Below are positions 1 through 10,380 of a DNA stretch of 64,000 bases, piece by piece. The notes beneath the pieces were generated by a model. The model was not told the DNA's origin and ran no database searches. It was given only the letters and a program-made list of their open reading frames with translations. The stretch lies in the NCBI GenBank assembly GCA_023101885.1, contig JALPQD010000392.1, forward strand, positions 2,030,576 to 2,094,575, written 5' to 3'. How positions within the stretch are numbered: position 1 is the stretch's first letter; every line of letters begins with the position of its first letter. The position numbers and the translations under genes are program-made. Source of the DNA: Typhlomys cinereus. Its lineage: Eukaryota; Chordata; Mammalia; Rodentia; Platacanthomyidae.

Positions 1-70
1 TTGTCTTTTGATCTCCTAGTAAGATTTTAAGCAGCTACACTTGCAAGACAGGAGTAGGAATTGATTCTGG

Positions 71-371
71 GGGTGGAGGAGCAGATGGCAAAGGGTCTGC
101 CATACAAGTGTGAAGACATGAGCTTGACCCCTAACATCCAGGGATAAGGTTGGGTGTGGTGGCCCAGGCAAAGACAGGGAATCCCTAAAATGCACTGGCC
201 AGCTTAGCTGAATCAGTCAGTCCTAGGCCCCAGCAAGGGACTCAGGTTTCGAAGAAACAAAATGGATGGAGGTTTACCTTGGGCCTCCACCTGCACATGC
301 ATTGTGCACCCATGCACGTACACATGGGCACTTGCATACCCCAAAATACGTGCACCCGCCCACACACGATA
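71..371 (+). repeat. B4-like SINE, diverged
   Basis: The left part reads like a tRNA-derived head (GGAGGAGCAGATGGCAAAGG). It is followed by a B1-like 'GGTGTGGTGGCCCAGGC' middle, then 'GGCCTCCACCTGCACATGCA' and a CA-rich end. That order of tRNA-like head, B1-like core and CA tail is the rodent B4 plan. It is heavily mutated, so an old copy. Confidence 0.65.
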
Positions 372-1223
372 GAAGAGTTTCTGTGTTATGTGAATGTCAG
401 GCATAGCTCAGAAGCAGCTTTAGAGCTGGGTATCCAATGCTCAGAAGAGATATATGAGTTTGCAAAACCCCCAACACACTGGACTCTAGCTTAGCATTAG
501 CTGAGAACTGCCTGTAAATGATCTAAAAGGACCTATTGTTACTCCTGTCTTGGAAGTGTAGTTGCTATGTGACTGGTTCCCAGACTATCTCGGTTAATGT
601 TGCCCAACCTAAGAACAGCATTCCTAGGCCAAAAGAAGGAATTTGTGAAGGAGTTAGAGCTAAGTAGCTAACAATTATTTATGTCCTAACAACTTGGTAA
701 CCATTTCCCCACATAATATTATCTAATTCCCAAATAGCCACAATTACTAATGAGTTGTATGAGCCTATTGGGCCCTCCTCCAGTTCCCAAACCACTAAAC
801 TTTCTTGTTTCTCATTGTTTTTCCTTGATTTTTACATGGAACTTTTTTTTTTTAAGCACAACCTCCACTGAAAGCTTTCCTTACCAAAGACACGATGTTG
901 GAAGCAATATGTGACTGAGTTTAGACACGCTGAACAGTGAATTGCATACTATCCATTCAATGCTGAGAATCTCTGAATTTCCTTTGATGATATGAAACGT
1001 GCTGTATGTCCCAAGAGTGTTGATGGTCCAAGGGCTTCTCGTGATTGTTTTCTGGCGTTTTCCCTACTGTTGGCTAGAAGTCCCTTGAGAATGCTTGGAA
1101 GAAAAGCTTGCCCACTCTTCATGGAAAATGGAATTCCAGGGAGCCATGGTGAACATATCCAATAGGTCAAGCTACACTTCAAACTACCTCACACTTTAGG
1201 AAATGGAAAGGACATTGCTATTT
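372..1223. other. Unique intergenic DNA
   Basis: AT-rich non-coding sequence. I see no repeat I can name, no sustained open frame and no RNA gene. The short frames here lack coding character. Confidence 0.5.
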
Positions 1224-1362
1224 GTTTGATTCTTTTTGGGGGGGGGGAGTGGAGAGGGCAGGGTTTTGTTCCATAGCTCATCCTGGCCTCAGACTCTTGA
1301 TCCTCCTGCCTCAGTCTCTTGAGTGCTGGAGTTACAGTCATCATACCTGCCTTGACATTATT
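1224..1362 (-). repeat. B1 SINE (antisense)
   Basis: Reads as the complement of B1: a T-rich start, then 'CTCATCCTGGCCTCAGACTC', 'CCTCCTGCCTCAG' and 'GAGTGCTGGAGTTACAG'. These are the 7SL-derived B1 landmarks. A run of about ten G interrupts the tail region. Confidence 0.85.
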
Positions 1363-1515
1363 CTCTGGTACCAACTCTACTCAAGATGCATGCCTGGGCG
1401 CGTTTTGCAGTGCAAACGAAAGTGGCTAGTTAGAGGGCATCAACTGACTCCTTAGATAAATCCTTAAGCATCTCCAAAAACAAAACGTTGCCTGATACCA
1501 GACTAGAGAGATGAG

Positions 1516-1640
1516 ACAGTGCTGGGTGGGTGGCACATGCCTGAAATAGAGGCACCTTGAGAGATAGAGGCAGGAGGATCGGGCATTGAAAGCTACGCGG
1601 CCAGCTGAGGCTACGTGAGACACTTTCTCAAGAAAGAAAA
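1516..1640 (+). repeat. B1 SINE
   Basis: Sense B1 with 'GGGTGGTGGCACATGCCTG'-like wording, 'GAGGCAGGAGGATCGGGCAT' and 'GGCCAGCTGAGGCTACGTGA', ending in an A-rich AAGAAAGAAAAG tail. Moderately diverged. Confidence 0.8.
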
Positions 1641-2180
1641 GATAACTGAGGAAGAGTTCCTGTCCCCCAGGAGTTCGCAGCCCACGGGAGAGGCATACAC
1701 TGGGACAGACTACTGGAAGGGGGCCAGCATTAGCTTAGACGCTAAGACAGGACACACAGGACATGTATCAGAAGGATGCTGGTCCTCCTGGGGAGGGGTG
1801 ATGGGCAGGAAGGGCTTCCTGGTTGCTATAAGGACTGCGGTCCAACTTCCTTTGCAATGACCACAGAGATTAAATTGCTTCAAAGTGGGCACCACTGGCA
1901 GGTATTGTCCCTGGGTTCTGAGTGGCAAAGGAGAGCTGGACTCTCTTCCATGATGTACAGTCCCTTTCACAAGAATGGTGAGAGGCGAGGACTCCAGTCT
2001 ACACTGGCGCTCCTACGACTTCTCAGAGTCCTGGACAAGGACCAAGCACAGAAGCCACACAGGACCTGGTCCTCCAGGCCACTTTGGATACAAGTTAGTC
2101 ACCTGTATTAAAATTTGTATCGACCTCTTTTAGTGTGTTAATAAATGAATAAACAATAGCTTGCTTTGAAGAAAAAAAAA
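1641..2180 (+). repeat. Ancient repeat or retroposed 3' end with poly(A) signals
   Basis: The first 200 bases resemble old mammalian interspersed repeats ('GGCAGGAAGGGCTTCCTGG'). The 3' end carries two AATAAA signals (2140-2145 and 2148-2153) about 20 bases before an A9 run (2172-2180), as in a retroposed transcript. No recognisable coding sequence lies upstream, so a processed pseudogene cannot be claimed. Confidence 0.35.
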
Positions 2181-2835
2181 TGTCTAGAGATGTAATTCCA
2201 CGCCAGTGGGGCCCTGGGTGTGATCCTTGCGTGTAAAATGGCAATTCGTAGAGGATTTGCTTTCATGGATTTTATTCTTTCCACATTCAGTCTTTGAAAA
2301 AAATCTTTTTTTTTTTTAGTGGAATCCTAACTACATGCCCAGAACTGTACTACCCAGCGAATTAATTCAATGGAGCCTTAAAAATAATTTTGGGTGCTTC
2401 GGGTCATGAGGTACACAGACAAGCCCCGTCTCTATAAACAACTAGAAAGGTGGGAAAATTGATGAGGTGGTTGTGGGTTGGCGGCAGGAACAGGCCATGT
2501 GAGGCTGTGGTGTGTGGGAGGAGAGGAGCCGGGGCTGTGAGCTCTGGGCGGACCCCGCCCCACTCCAGCCTGCCTTGTTCCACTCGGACCTGGTGCCCAG
2601 CATACTCAACCATTTTGCAAAACTCCTCTAGCCTGGCTGCAATGTGGCGAGGCCTGGAACCAGCCATTCCCTAACCTGCTTCCTGTTACCTCCCTAGACC
2701 CCTGAGCCCCTGCTCCCGATGACATCATTTTTTCATTCTTTCACTCCCCACCCCTACTGCTCCACTTCCTTAGTAGCTTCGGAAGGTCATAGAAGTCAGA
2801 AGCCCCGCTTTGTCCTGGGGGCTCTCTGCAGATTC
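2181..2835. other. Unique intergenic DNA
   Basis: Non-coding. The 2480-2700 part is richer in GC with opposing short open frames on both strands, which argues against either being real. No repeat or RNA gene recognised. Confidence 0.45.
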
Positions 2836-2839
2836 TGCA

Positions 2840-3055
2840 CATCCCCTCCAGTGGCCATGATGTTCACCGCTCCCTGTTCTCTCTGGCTTTAAGCTGTCTC
2901 TTCTATCCTAGTGCTCTCCCACCTTAAGCCGACCTATGGTCCCCTTGACCACCAGGCCCTCATCGATAAAGCTCATCTTTCTCAAGTCTCTCCCCGTGCT
3001 ATCCTCCCTTTATTAATGGAGCTCCACATCGACCTCAAGTCCACATCATTGAAGT
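2840..3055 (+). repeat. Unclassified repeat shared with 31190-32080
   Basis: Both loci contain 'TTAAGCTGTCTCTTCT', then 'GCTCTCCCACCTT', then 'CCTATGGT', then 'AAGTCTCTCCC', in the same order. Here the unit is continuous; at the second locus an LTR sits in the middle. It may be an upstream part of the adjacent L2-like sequence. Family not identified. Confidence 0.6.
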
Positions 3056-3059
3056 CGGT

Positions 3060-3440
3060 CTTGATTCCTTTCCCTTGCCAGTCTGGTTTCCCGGTTCTCC
3101 CCAATCAACTCAAGCTCTTCTCCATCTTTGGACTTCTGCATCTGCTGTTCTCTGGTTGGAAAGTGTCTCCCTCTGGCGTTGTGCATGCCCTCTCATTCCT
3201 CATTCTTTGCTTGAAAGTGGAAACCTCAGACTCTTTCTGTGACTGTGCCACGTATGCTTCTCCCATTTACCAATCCTAGTCTTCCTTTGCTTGATACTAA
3301 CTAGGCTTTCTAGTTCATCACTGTTTGCTCTTGCACACACGGCCTGCTTTCACAATAGACCATGGTTTGTATACACACAGCATAGCATAGCATGGAATGG
3401 GTGCTCAATAGACAGCTACTGAGCAAGTAAAGGAAGGAAG
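3060..3440 (+). repeat. L2-like LINE 3' end
   Basis: The middle matches the L2 phrase for 'CTGCATCTGCTGTTCTCT', and the end has 'GGGTGCTCAATAGACAGCTA', a variant of the classic L2 terminus (GTAGGTGCTCAATAAATG). It is old and strongly diverged, as expected of a fossil predating the placental radiation. Confidence 0.6.
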
Positions 3441-3566
3441 AATTAAATTGTGTCTTAGGGGACAGGGAGTTAGGAATAACATGAAAGAGGGAGAATTCTT
3501 CCTCTCCTTTTACATTGTCACTGAAGCTCAGGGACCTCATAGGGCAGATCTGGGAAGGCTTCATGA

Positions 3567-3893
3567 AGGAATTGGGACTGGTGCACAGAGTGTGTGAGCA
3601 GTCGCCACAAAGTATGCATGTTTGAACACTTGGTCTTTAGTGTGCGGTGCTGCTTTGAGAGGTGATGGAGCCTTTTAAGGAGGTAGTTCTGAACTGCAGG
3701 AAGTCACTTGAGGGTAGGAGGAGGGCAGTGAGAATTTTAGCTCAGCCTGACTTTCAGTCTGAGCTCTCTCTGCTTCCACCAAGATACAACAAACTGTGCT
3801 GTCAGCTCCTGCCACCGTATGTGCGGTCGGCTACCATGTCTTCCTGCCACATGAAGCTGTGAGCTGAAATAATCTGTCGAATATTCCTTTTGA
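3567..3893 (+). repeat. LTR of MaLR type, 3' end cut by a SINE
   Basis: It has 'TTTGAACACTTGGTCTTTAG', 'TTTGAGAGGTGATGGAGCC', 'CTTCCTGCCACATGAAGCTG' and 'GTGAGCTGAAATAA', the standard landmarks in order for this LTR class. The composite SINE begins immediately after it, so the SINE probably inserted into this LTR. Confidence 0.6.
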
Positions 3894-3894
3894 T

Positions 3895-4262
3895 TGTGGC
3901 ACCTGTGGAGATCCATCAGGAATCAACATGGTTTGCCTGTGGAGGTCCAAGGGTGATATCAGGAATCAACGTGGTTTGCCTGTGGAGGCCCAAGGGTGAT
4001 ATCAGGAATCAACATGGATTGCCTGTGGAGGTCCAAGGGTGATATCAGGAATCAACGTGGATTGCCTGTGGAGGTCTAAGGGTGATATCAGGAATCAACG
4101 TGGATTGCTTAACCTCCTTATCACTTTACTCTGGGAGTTTTGAGGCTTTGCCTTCGAGGGCTGGAATTATAGGTACACCATATCTGCCCAGCATTTTTAC
4201 ATGGAATCAGATCCTTTTGCTTCTGAGGCAAAGCTTTAACCCTTAAGCCATCTCCCTAAGCC
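3895..4262 (-). repeat. Composite tRNA-derived SINE with internally amplified body
   Basis: The right-hand end has the antisense tRNA-like head ('GAGGCAAAGCTTTAACCCTTAAGCCATCTC' in part) and the right arm precedes it, as in the other composite SINEs of this window. Unlike them, a 43-bp piece of the right arm is repeated in tandem (3900-4106) and the CA tail is missing or replaced. Identity of the head and the 'GGAATCAACGTGGATTGC' arm is clear by comparison with 8455-8500 and 55380-55400. Confidence 0.75.
3900..4106. repeat. 43-bp tandem repeat, four full copies plus a partial
   Basis: Full copies start at 3935, 3978, 4021 and 4064, each exactly 43 bases long. A 35-base copy (3900-3934) lacks 8 internal bases. 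Each begins CCTGTGG(A)GG and ends AACRTGGWTT. Copies differ at only a few positions, so expansion is recent relative to the SINE itself. Confidence 0.92.
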
Positions 4263-4269
4263 TTCTGTC

Positions 4270-4925
4270 AAGTATTTTGTAATAGTGATGAGAAAAAATA
4301 GCTGATATGCATGTCTGCTGAGCAAATCCTCCTGCCACTTGGAAAGGCAGATGTTGTCCTCCGCGTCGGCGATGAAGCTCGGCGAGGTGAGGAATATGCT
4401 CCAGGCCGTCTGACTTGAGCTCAGGACCCTGCCATTCGCCCACCATGCTGCTCTGGCTGAAGCAGATGGTCCAAGCAATTTTCTTCCTCTTGTGTGTCTT
4501 TTTCCTTTCCCTGTCTTCCCTTGACACTTTTGCACGCTACACTGGTAGACAGACTTGAGCTGGCAAAGTCCAACTTCCAAGAGCGCCAGGGGGCAGGTGC
4601 CCAGTCTCTTCCTGGAAGGCCCCAGGAGGCCAGACTCGACCAGCCAAACTCCACAGCCAAGGCATCTTCCAGCTGGAATCTCGACCCCATGACTCAACCC
4701 CAGGGCTCCTTCGGTCAAGGCAGCCTGTGCCAGAGGACCCCGGCATGACTGGGGCACACAGCTGACTCATGGGGCAGGCTGCCACCAGCCAGATCACCCA
4801 CTCCACCTCTGACTAAAGAGGAGAGCTGGGGAGGCTGGGGTGGAGCACCAGGCTCCACCCATGTGACTGAGCCTGTGCAAGAATAATAATGACACCGATT
4901 GTCCAAGCAACAAGGACGGATGGGA
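4270..4925. other. Unique DNA with a CTCF-like site
   Basis: No named repeat. Several overlapping open frames lie on both strands (4236-4993) and appear to be by-products of GC-rich sequence. Positions 4583-4597 read GCGCCAGGGGGCAGG, close to the CTCF core. No coding signature or RNA gene seen. Confidence 0.4.
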
Positions 4926-4929
4926 ACAG

Positions 4930-5135
4930 CTGGCCTTTGACGGGCACTCTTCACATGCCAGGCACTGGCTCTACAAGCTGTCCGGCAATCCATCCGGGCC
5001 TCTCAAGCATCCTGTGAGGTAAGTACTGTTCCCTCCCCATCTCGTGCATGAGCAAACATGGCTGGCAAGGTCACGTCACTGGCTGCGGGAACCAGAGCTG
5101 GCACGCAGGAGCACTGAGATTCCAGGAGACATCTG
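4930..5135 (-). repeat. MIR SINE (antisense)
   Basis: Shows 'CATGCCAGGCACTGGCTC', 'TCCTGTGAGGTAAGTACTGT' and 'GCAAGGTCACGTCACTGGCT', which are complement-strand landmarks of MIR in the right order. Confidence 0.8.
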
Positions 5136-5144
5136 TCTGACTCT

Positions 5145-5250
5145 AAGGCCCACTTATTCATTGGGCAAATATTTATTGAGTCCCATCTATAAGCCAGACA
5201 CAGTCATAGATGCTAGGGGGTGGGGTTGGACTAGGAAGGTAATAAAAACA
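5145..5250. repeat. Ancient mammalian repeat fragment
   Basis: Contains 'GGGCAAATATTTATTGAGTC' followed by 'AGCCAGACACAGTCATAGATG', a very common fossil phrase in mammalian genomes. A related piece is at 41376-41460. Exact family not assigned. Confidence 0.55.
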
Positions 5251-5254
5251 TTAC

Positions 5255-5684
5255 ATGGCAGTTAGGTGGACACGGGTGCCAAGGGGGGGGACATCACTTA
5301 GACAGCACGAGGTTTCTCTGGTGGACATTGGTGATTCTTTTCTTGGGGTTTCACTTCCCTTTATGTTGGTGAATGGTCCTTCGGTTTTTGTAATTTTCAT
5401 GTTCCTTCATTTCAAAACATTTGCAGAATCTTTCTTTGTTAGCACTCGTCTTTTTCCCTTGCCATTCTCCATTACCTAAATTTGCTATTCTTGGGGCCTT
5501 TCTTAATTTCCTTCTCCTGTTTTTTTGCAACACTGCCCAATTTAACACAGAAAATTCTGAGCATAAAGATGCTGAAATAGCAGGTATTTGTTTCTTCCAG
5601 CCTCAGAGAGTATGAAAGGGTATGATTAAGTGACTAATTTTCCCTTTCTGTTTTGTGGGAGAGTTTGAGAAATGGTGGTGCTGT
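5255..5684. other. Unique AT-rich DNA
   Basis: No repeat family, RNA gene or credible coding region recognised. A G8 run lies at the start. Confidence 0.4.
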
Positions 5685-6058
5685 GGTCTGAATGTAGAGT
5701 GTCTCCCACAAGCTCATGTGTCTGAACGCTTGGTTCCCAGTGGGCAGTGGTTGTGCTAGGAAAGGTTGTGAAACTTTTGGGAGGTGGAGTCTTATTGGGG
5801 GGAAGTATATCACTGGGGGTGGGCCTTGACATTTGATAATCCATCTCTCCTTCCTGTTCCATCTCTCCTTCCTGAGTGGGGATCCAGTGTGAGCCAGAGT
5901 CCTTCTGCCACCATGCCTTCCCTGCCTGCCACCATGTCGTCCTTGCCATTATGGATTCTATCCCCTCTAGAACTGTAAAACAAAATAAGCTCGCTCTTTG
6001 TCAGGCACTTTGTCATAGCAACTGAAGAGAAATGAATGGAACAGTTGGTATTAGATCT
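5685..6058 (+). repeat. LTR, MaLR-like
   Basis: Landmarks in order: 'GGTCTGAATGTAGAGTGTCT', 'TTTTGGGAGGTGGAGTC', 'GGGGGTGGGCCTTGACATTT', 'CCACCATGCCTTCCCTGCC', 'GAACTGTAAAACAAAATAAG' and 'TTTGTCATAGCAACTGAAGA'. Solo-LTR-like. A clear target duplication was not found. Confidence 0.7.
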
Positions 6059-6084
6059 TTCCTAAAAGCTGACAGAATTCTGCA

Positions 6085-6251
6085 GCTGGTAAGGTAGCTT
6101 AGTGGCTAAGGCCTGGTGACTTAAATTCAATGCCTGGAAGTTCACACGATGGAAGGAGAGACCCGACTCCTGAAAGTTGTCTTCTGACCTCGACAAACAC
6201 ACATACGCTCTTTATATAGACACACAAGATAAACAGATGTAACTTTTAAAA
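6085..6251 (+). repeat. B3-like SINE (B2 superfamily)
   Basis: Head 'CTGGTAAGGTAGCTTAGTGG', middle 'GGAAGGAGAGACCCGACTCC' and 'TTGTCTTCTGACCTC', then a CA-rich A tail. It is flanked by a 21-bp imperfect target duplication (6064-6084 and 6252-6272, AAAAGCTG..AGAATTC.GCA), so the insertion boundaries are good. Confidence 0.82.
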
Positions 6252-6272
6252 AAAAGCTGGTAGAATTCAGCA

Positions 6273-6834
6273 CTGAATCCATCTTGGAACTGATAAAGCC
6301 ACTGCGAAAAATAGAACATATGACTCAGATATACGATTCTTAGGCCTCTACCCAAAGGACTCTGCAGCTTACCACAGACATTCACGTGCATCTACCTTCA
6401 CTTCCGCTGCAGTCCCCACAGCAAGGAAGGAGAATCAACTTAGATGTCTGTCAGCATGTAAGAGACAATAGAAATGTGGCACATGCACGTGGCAGAATTT
6501 TATTCAGACATCAAGAAAAACAAAGGACATGGAAATTTGCAGGAACATGGATGGAACTGGAAAATAAATTTGTCAGAAAGACACATACTGCATGCTGTTT
6601 CTCATGAATGTGTGGATCCGGATTCTAGTTTCCACGAATGTGTGTTTATGTGGGAGTGAGTATGGGCAGACGTGAGGAAACTAGAAAGGGGCTCAAGAGA
6701 AGGGGACGGGGACTTTCAGGAAGGGGGTGGGGAAGGTGCTGAACACGGATGGAGATGCCATGAGATATGGGGAGGAGGGGAACCCAAATGAAACGTGTGT
6801 GAACATGCCACAAGGAAACCTGCTGCTTTATAAC
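6273..6834 (+). repeat. L1 LINE 3' end (ORF2 remnant plus 3' UTR)
   Basis: 'CTACCCAAAGGACTCTGCAG', 'TAGATGTCTGTCAGCATG', 'TTATTCAGACATCAAGAAAA', 'TTTGCAGGAACATGGATGGA' and 'GTTTATGTGGGAGTGAGTAT' follow the terminal L1 ORF2 and 3' UTR order seen in old rodent L1 (Lx-like). Frames are broken. The B3 SINE at 6085-6251 inserted at its left edge, so the element probably extends to about 6062. Confidence 0.8.
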
Positions 6835-7261
6835 CGTTGCAGTTCCCTGCATGGTTGTGGATAAATCATTATCGAAGGGCTTAAGGGAACAAGGGATTTA
6901 TTTTCTCTTACTGTTACTGGTTACAGTTCGTAGTCCAGCTTGACAGGAGAGCACGCACCAACACCAGGGCCGAGGGAACTGGCCTGACCATCTCTACATA
7001 ACGGCTGAGAAAGGGACGATCCTTACTTGCCAGATCAGCATGTCTGGGTCAAGAGTACAGAAGGACGCCAACTCTCTCAACCAGCTCTTCGTGATTTATG
7101 CCAGGGCCTAATCCAATCCACCGTAGGCTGGGCCTTCTCTATCAGCTAGACAATGTCCTGCAGGTTTGCTCTGGGCTTAACTCAACCGCTAATTCTCCAC
7201 AAATGTGCCCAAGAGCTCAAACCCTCAACTGTCAAGTTGATGCCTGTGCCTAACTATGACA
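6835..7261 (-). repeat. LTR family 1, copy 1 (antisense)
   Basis: Complement of the family 1 element at 10381-10801 along its full length. It includes the 3' end (GCAACCATGC as complement) and the 5' start (TGTCATAGTTAGGCACAGGC). It abuts the L1 3' end. The 5-bp duplication is not preserved here, unlike in the other four copies. Confidence 0.88.
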
Positions 7262-7845
7262 TATGCTAATTAAAGAAATGACTGTCTCGCAGATGCCGGG
7301 GATGGGATGGGGGGAATGAAAGGATGGGGGGGGGGCGGTGTGGGAATTCCCCAGGAAATACAAGGAAATCATAGGAAAAGTTCTCCATCGAACACACTCT
7401 GTGCCTGCACTCAATGCAACTTTATTGGTACAGCCAAGAAGACCACCCAGTGCTTTGAGCACTCTTATGTTCAACCCACTGGAAGAAGCAGAACTCAGCA
7501 AAACTAACCCTAAACGGTACTCAAACTGATCAAAACACGAAGGCTGTCAGTACAGAGGGGAGAGTGCCATCTTTAAGAGCAGGGGCCCTTCCACCAAAAT
7601 GAGAAAGGAGGACGTGTTGGGAGGAGGGCCACCTTTACTGATCCAGCTGGTTTTGTGTCTGATAATCACAGTGTCTCGACTTGCCCATATTTGGGATAAA
7701 TGGAGGGAAATCTAATTAAAGATGATTTGTTTTTATCTTTCAATGGGGAACTTCATTTTTTTTTTCAAATACTTTGGAAAATGATAAATGATAGAAGGAA
7801 TTCTTGGTCTGCTCACATTTGGACCTCTGTATTTGGCCCTCTGTA
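7262..7845. other. Unique intergenic DNA
   Basis: A G-rich stretch at 7300-7335 includes a G9-like run. No repeat, coding region or RNA gene recognised. Confidence 0.4.
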
Positions 7846-7847
7846 TT

Positions 7848-8228
7848 CGTTACCTTTCTCCTCTCTGGGACCAAATACCTGACCAGGAGCCACTTAAAGA
7901 GGAAACAGTTATTTTTAGTTCATGACTCCAGGATACAAATCCACCATGGTGGGCAAGGCAGGGCAGCGGGTGGGCAAGGCAGGGCTCTGTGGTGACGGGG
8001 GCACGAGGCAGCTGCTCACTCACATCTCAGCGGAACAAGATGTGGGGAAAGGGCAGAGAACAAGGCCGGGCTATAGACCTCAGGCCCATCTTGAAGTGAC
8101 CCACTTTTCCCAGCTAGCCCCCCACCAAAGGTTCAGCAACCTCCCCAGACAGTGCCACCTTCTAGGGACCTGCTTTCGATGCAGGATTCCATGGGGGACA
8201 TCTCACACCCAAACCCTAACGCTTCCCT
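7848..8228 (-). repeat. LTR, MaLR-like (antisense)
   Basis: Complement landmarks: 'GACCAAATACCTGACCAGGA', 'TTATTTTTAGTTCATGACTC', 'CACCATGGTGGGCAAGGCAG' and the terminal 'ATCTCACACCCAAACCCTAAC'-type end. A 20-bp GGGCAAGGCAGGGC motif is duplicated at about 7950-7985. Confidence 0.6.
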
Positions 8229-8386
8229 CGCGAGGCCCTGAGACTCGGTTCCTCCTGCGGGATAAGTAAGAATTTATTGGTGAACATGGCAGGTCAATTC
8301 GAAGGTGGAAAAGATGGGACTTTGATCCATCCGTTCATCTTCCTGGGTTGGGTCTCTAACAATGAGCCAATTTCAACTATACTTTT

Positions 8387-8653
8387 ATTTATTTATTTTG
8401 TGTGTGTGTGTGTGTGTGTGTGCGTGACAGTATATCAGGATGTACTCTGTGTCCCTTTGGAGGACCAAGGGTGACTTTGGGAATCATCCTGGATTGTTGC
8501 TACCTCTGTTTTGCTTCACTCCGGGATTTCCCAAGGACCGGAAGTATAGGCCGCTTTTGACCTGGAGTTTTCACATGGGATCTGGGATCTGAATTCGGGA
8601 TCTTCTACTTGTGAGGCAGAGTCTTAACCCTTGAACCATTTCTCCAGTCCCAG
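8387..8653 (-). repeat. Composite tRNA-derived SINE (antisense)
   Basis: Tail (TG)n at 8400-8422, right arm 'GGACCAAGGGTGACTTTGGG', then the antisense tRNA-like head 'GAGGCAGAGTCTTAACCC' and 'CATTTCTCCAGTCCC'. Flanks 'AACTATACTTTT' and 'GCTACAACTTTTT' may be a decayed target duplication. Belongs to the older subfamily of this SINE. Confidence 0.85.
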
Positions 8654-8659
8654 CTACAA

Positions 8660-9145
8660 CTTTTTGAAAAGGAAAAAGATGATTCTTCATTTGCAGTTGT
8701 ATTCCTTAGAATCAGGAGAGAGATGGTCTAGAAAAAGCATTGGCAGAATTTAATTCAAAGACTTCAAGGTAAACTGCCCTGGGATTCCCAGAAATCGCTT
8801 TGGGGAGGATTCTCATTCATATCTTGCAGGCAACCTCTATCTTCCACCAAACCTAAAGCCAGGAGTGTTGTAAGACAAACCTATTACCTCTAGGAGACGC
8901 TTTCCTGCTGTGCAGTAGCATCCCTCCCTAACACACTTCCTCCTTAACACTACCTGTGTGTTTACTGAATGCATTGACTCGTGGACTTTGCTCTGTGACT
9001 TTAGACGTTCATATGACCTCTTCTGTGGCAGAACATGTCGCCATCGGAGTAACTAGATTCTGTGCCCATGAGCCTTGGTTATTCATGTTTGCCTAAGGAC
9101 CAGCTTATCTTTTAGCTCTTTTAAAGCAGAGTTGCTTTTATTAAA
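8660..9145. other. Unique intergenic DNA
   Basis: No named repeat or gene feature found. Confidence 0.4.
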
Positions 9146-9149
9146 AAAA

Positions 9150-9357
9150 AATGGATTTTTTTTTTGAGACACAGAAAGAAACAGAAGAGGAGAGAAGAGA
9201 AGAGAGAAAGAAGGGGGAGAGAGGGAGAGAGAGAGAAGGATGTAGGTATGCCATGACTCACGAGTGGAGGTCAGGGGACAACTTTCAAAAGCCATTTCTT
9301 CCCTCCAACATGTGGGCAAGCAGGTGCGTTACCCACAGAACTATCTCACTGGTCCCT
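9150..9357 (-). repeat. B3-like SINE (antisense) behind a GA-rich tail
   Basis: The right part reads 'GTGGAGGTCAGGGGACAACT', 'CCTCCAACATGTGGG' and 'AACTATCTCACTGGTCCC', complement of a B3-type element. The tail side has become a purine-rich GAGAGA tract (9175-9238). Confidence 0.75.
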
Positions 9358-9840
9358 AGAACTGCTATTTTACATCCCTAGGGATAGGCTCAAATGGAGG
9401 GAGCCCCACGGAGTCTCAGCATTGCCTGCTTGATGGGCAAGTCTGTCCGATCTCGTCAGACACTGAGAATCCTGTTCTTTCCTGAGCATCTAAGGCACAA
9501 ACTTGAGCATGCTTATTTGTGCCACAGTGATGTGTTTGATTCTTGAATTCCCGTTGCTACGTTTTCAGCAGGGCTGCCTGCTTGGAAAGATGCCAGAGTC
9601 AAGTGCTGACATGGAGAGCAAATGAATGAATGAATGAATGAATGACCTTTAACTCTTCCAGCCTGAGACCTAGTGGCCCTGTTACCTGGCGAGGAACCTT
9701 GCTCTAGTTCCGGTGAAAAGATCACTTTCCTCCCTCGCTGTTAATTCAGTGGTGCCTCCTCAGCAACTTGGCATGATGGGTAACCCCAAGCGCCGTTCTC
9801 CACCCTGATAGGAACCTTCTCCAAGTCCATTCCCACTGTC
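9358..9840. other. Mostly unique DNA with a short (TGAA) array
   Basis: (ATGA)5 microsatellite at about 9621-9646. The piece 9645-9722 is about 75% identical to 11805-11892, including the shared 'GTGGCCCTGT' and 'TTGGCGAG'-type words, so both belong to an unnamed old repeat. Nothing else recognised. Confidence 0.5.
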
Positions 9841-10275
9841 CCTGCGTGACCCCTAGCTTTGTCGGGCCAAGAGGGCGGCAGAAAGATCCTTGAAAGTCAG
9901 TCCGTTCCACCCTTCACGACTCTCCCTGTGCGGCGGACAGCTTGACCTTCAGACAAGGAGCCACCTTGGGTGGCTTGGAGGGGCATCGCTCACTCGCGAA
10001 TCGACCTCCCTCGCAGTGAGACGGGCCGGGCCCCTGGCCGGCACTCCTCTGTGGGGACTTCATGCCTGGCATCGACTTGACCAGCACTGGCCGAGGCTCT
10101 CCTCCCCTCCCTTTTCTGGCTGAGGGGAGAATGAGGGCGGCGTTAGTGCCTCTCAGGAGGGATTCGGGTTGTTTCGGATGGAAACAGCAGCTGCAGCTGC
10201 TTGCCCTTGTTCCCTTGGGGTCTCGACCTCTACGTGGGCATGCGGCTGCTCTGTGCTGGGGACGTGGCTCGGAGG
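9841..10275. promoter_or_regulatory. CpG-rich unique block, CpG-island-like
   Basis: I count about 26 CpG in 435 bases, in roughly 60% GC. That gives an observed/expected ratio near 0.65, against a strongly CpG-poor background. No repeat is recognised inside. Open frames on both strands follow from the composition. An ID-like fragment may start at 10265 ('GCACATGCCTGGCATTTGCA'). Could be a promoter, an enhancer or simply a GC-rich segment; no TATA box or transcript evidence is visible. Confidence 0.4.
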
Positions 10276-10380
10276 AACAGCACATGCCTGGCATTTGCAG
10301 ACCTGGTTTGACTTCCAGTACTGCAGAAAAGGGTGGGGAGGCAAGAATAAATCAAGGGTGGCCTCTGAAACCTGGCTTGG

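Noticed and set aside
2140..2180. Processed pseudogene 3' end
   Set aside because: Poly(A) signals and an A run are present, but no coding sequence or target duplication could be found upstream.
3900..4106. CRISPR-like or coding minisatellite reading
   Set aside because: Units are contiguous, 43 bases (not a multiple of three), and derive from a SINE.
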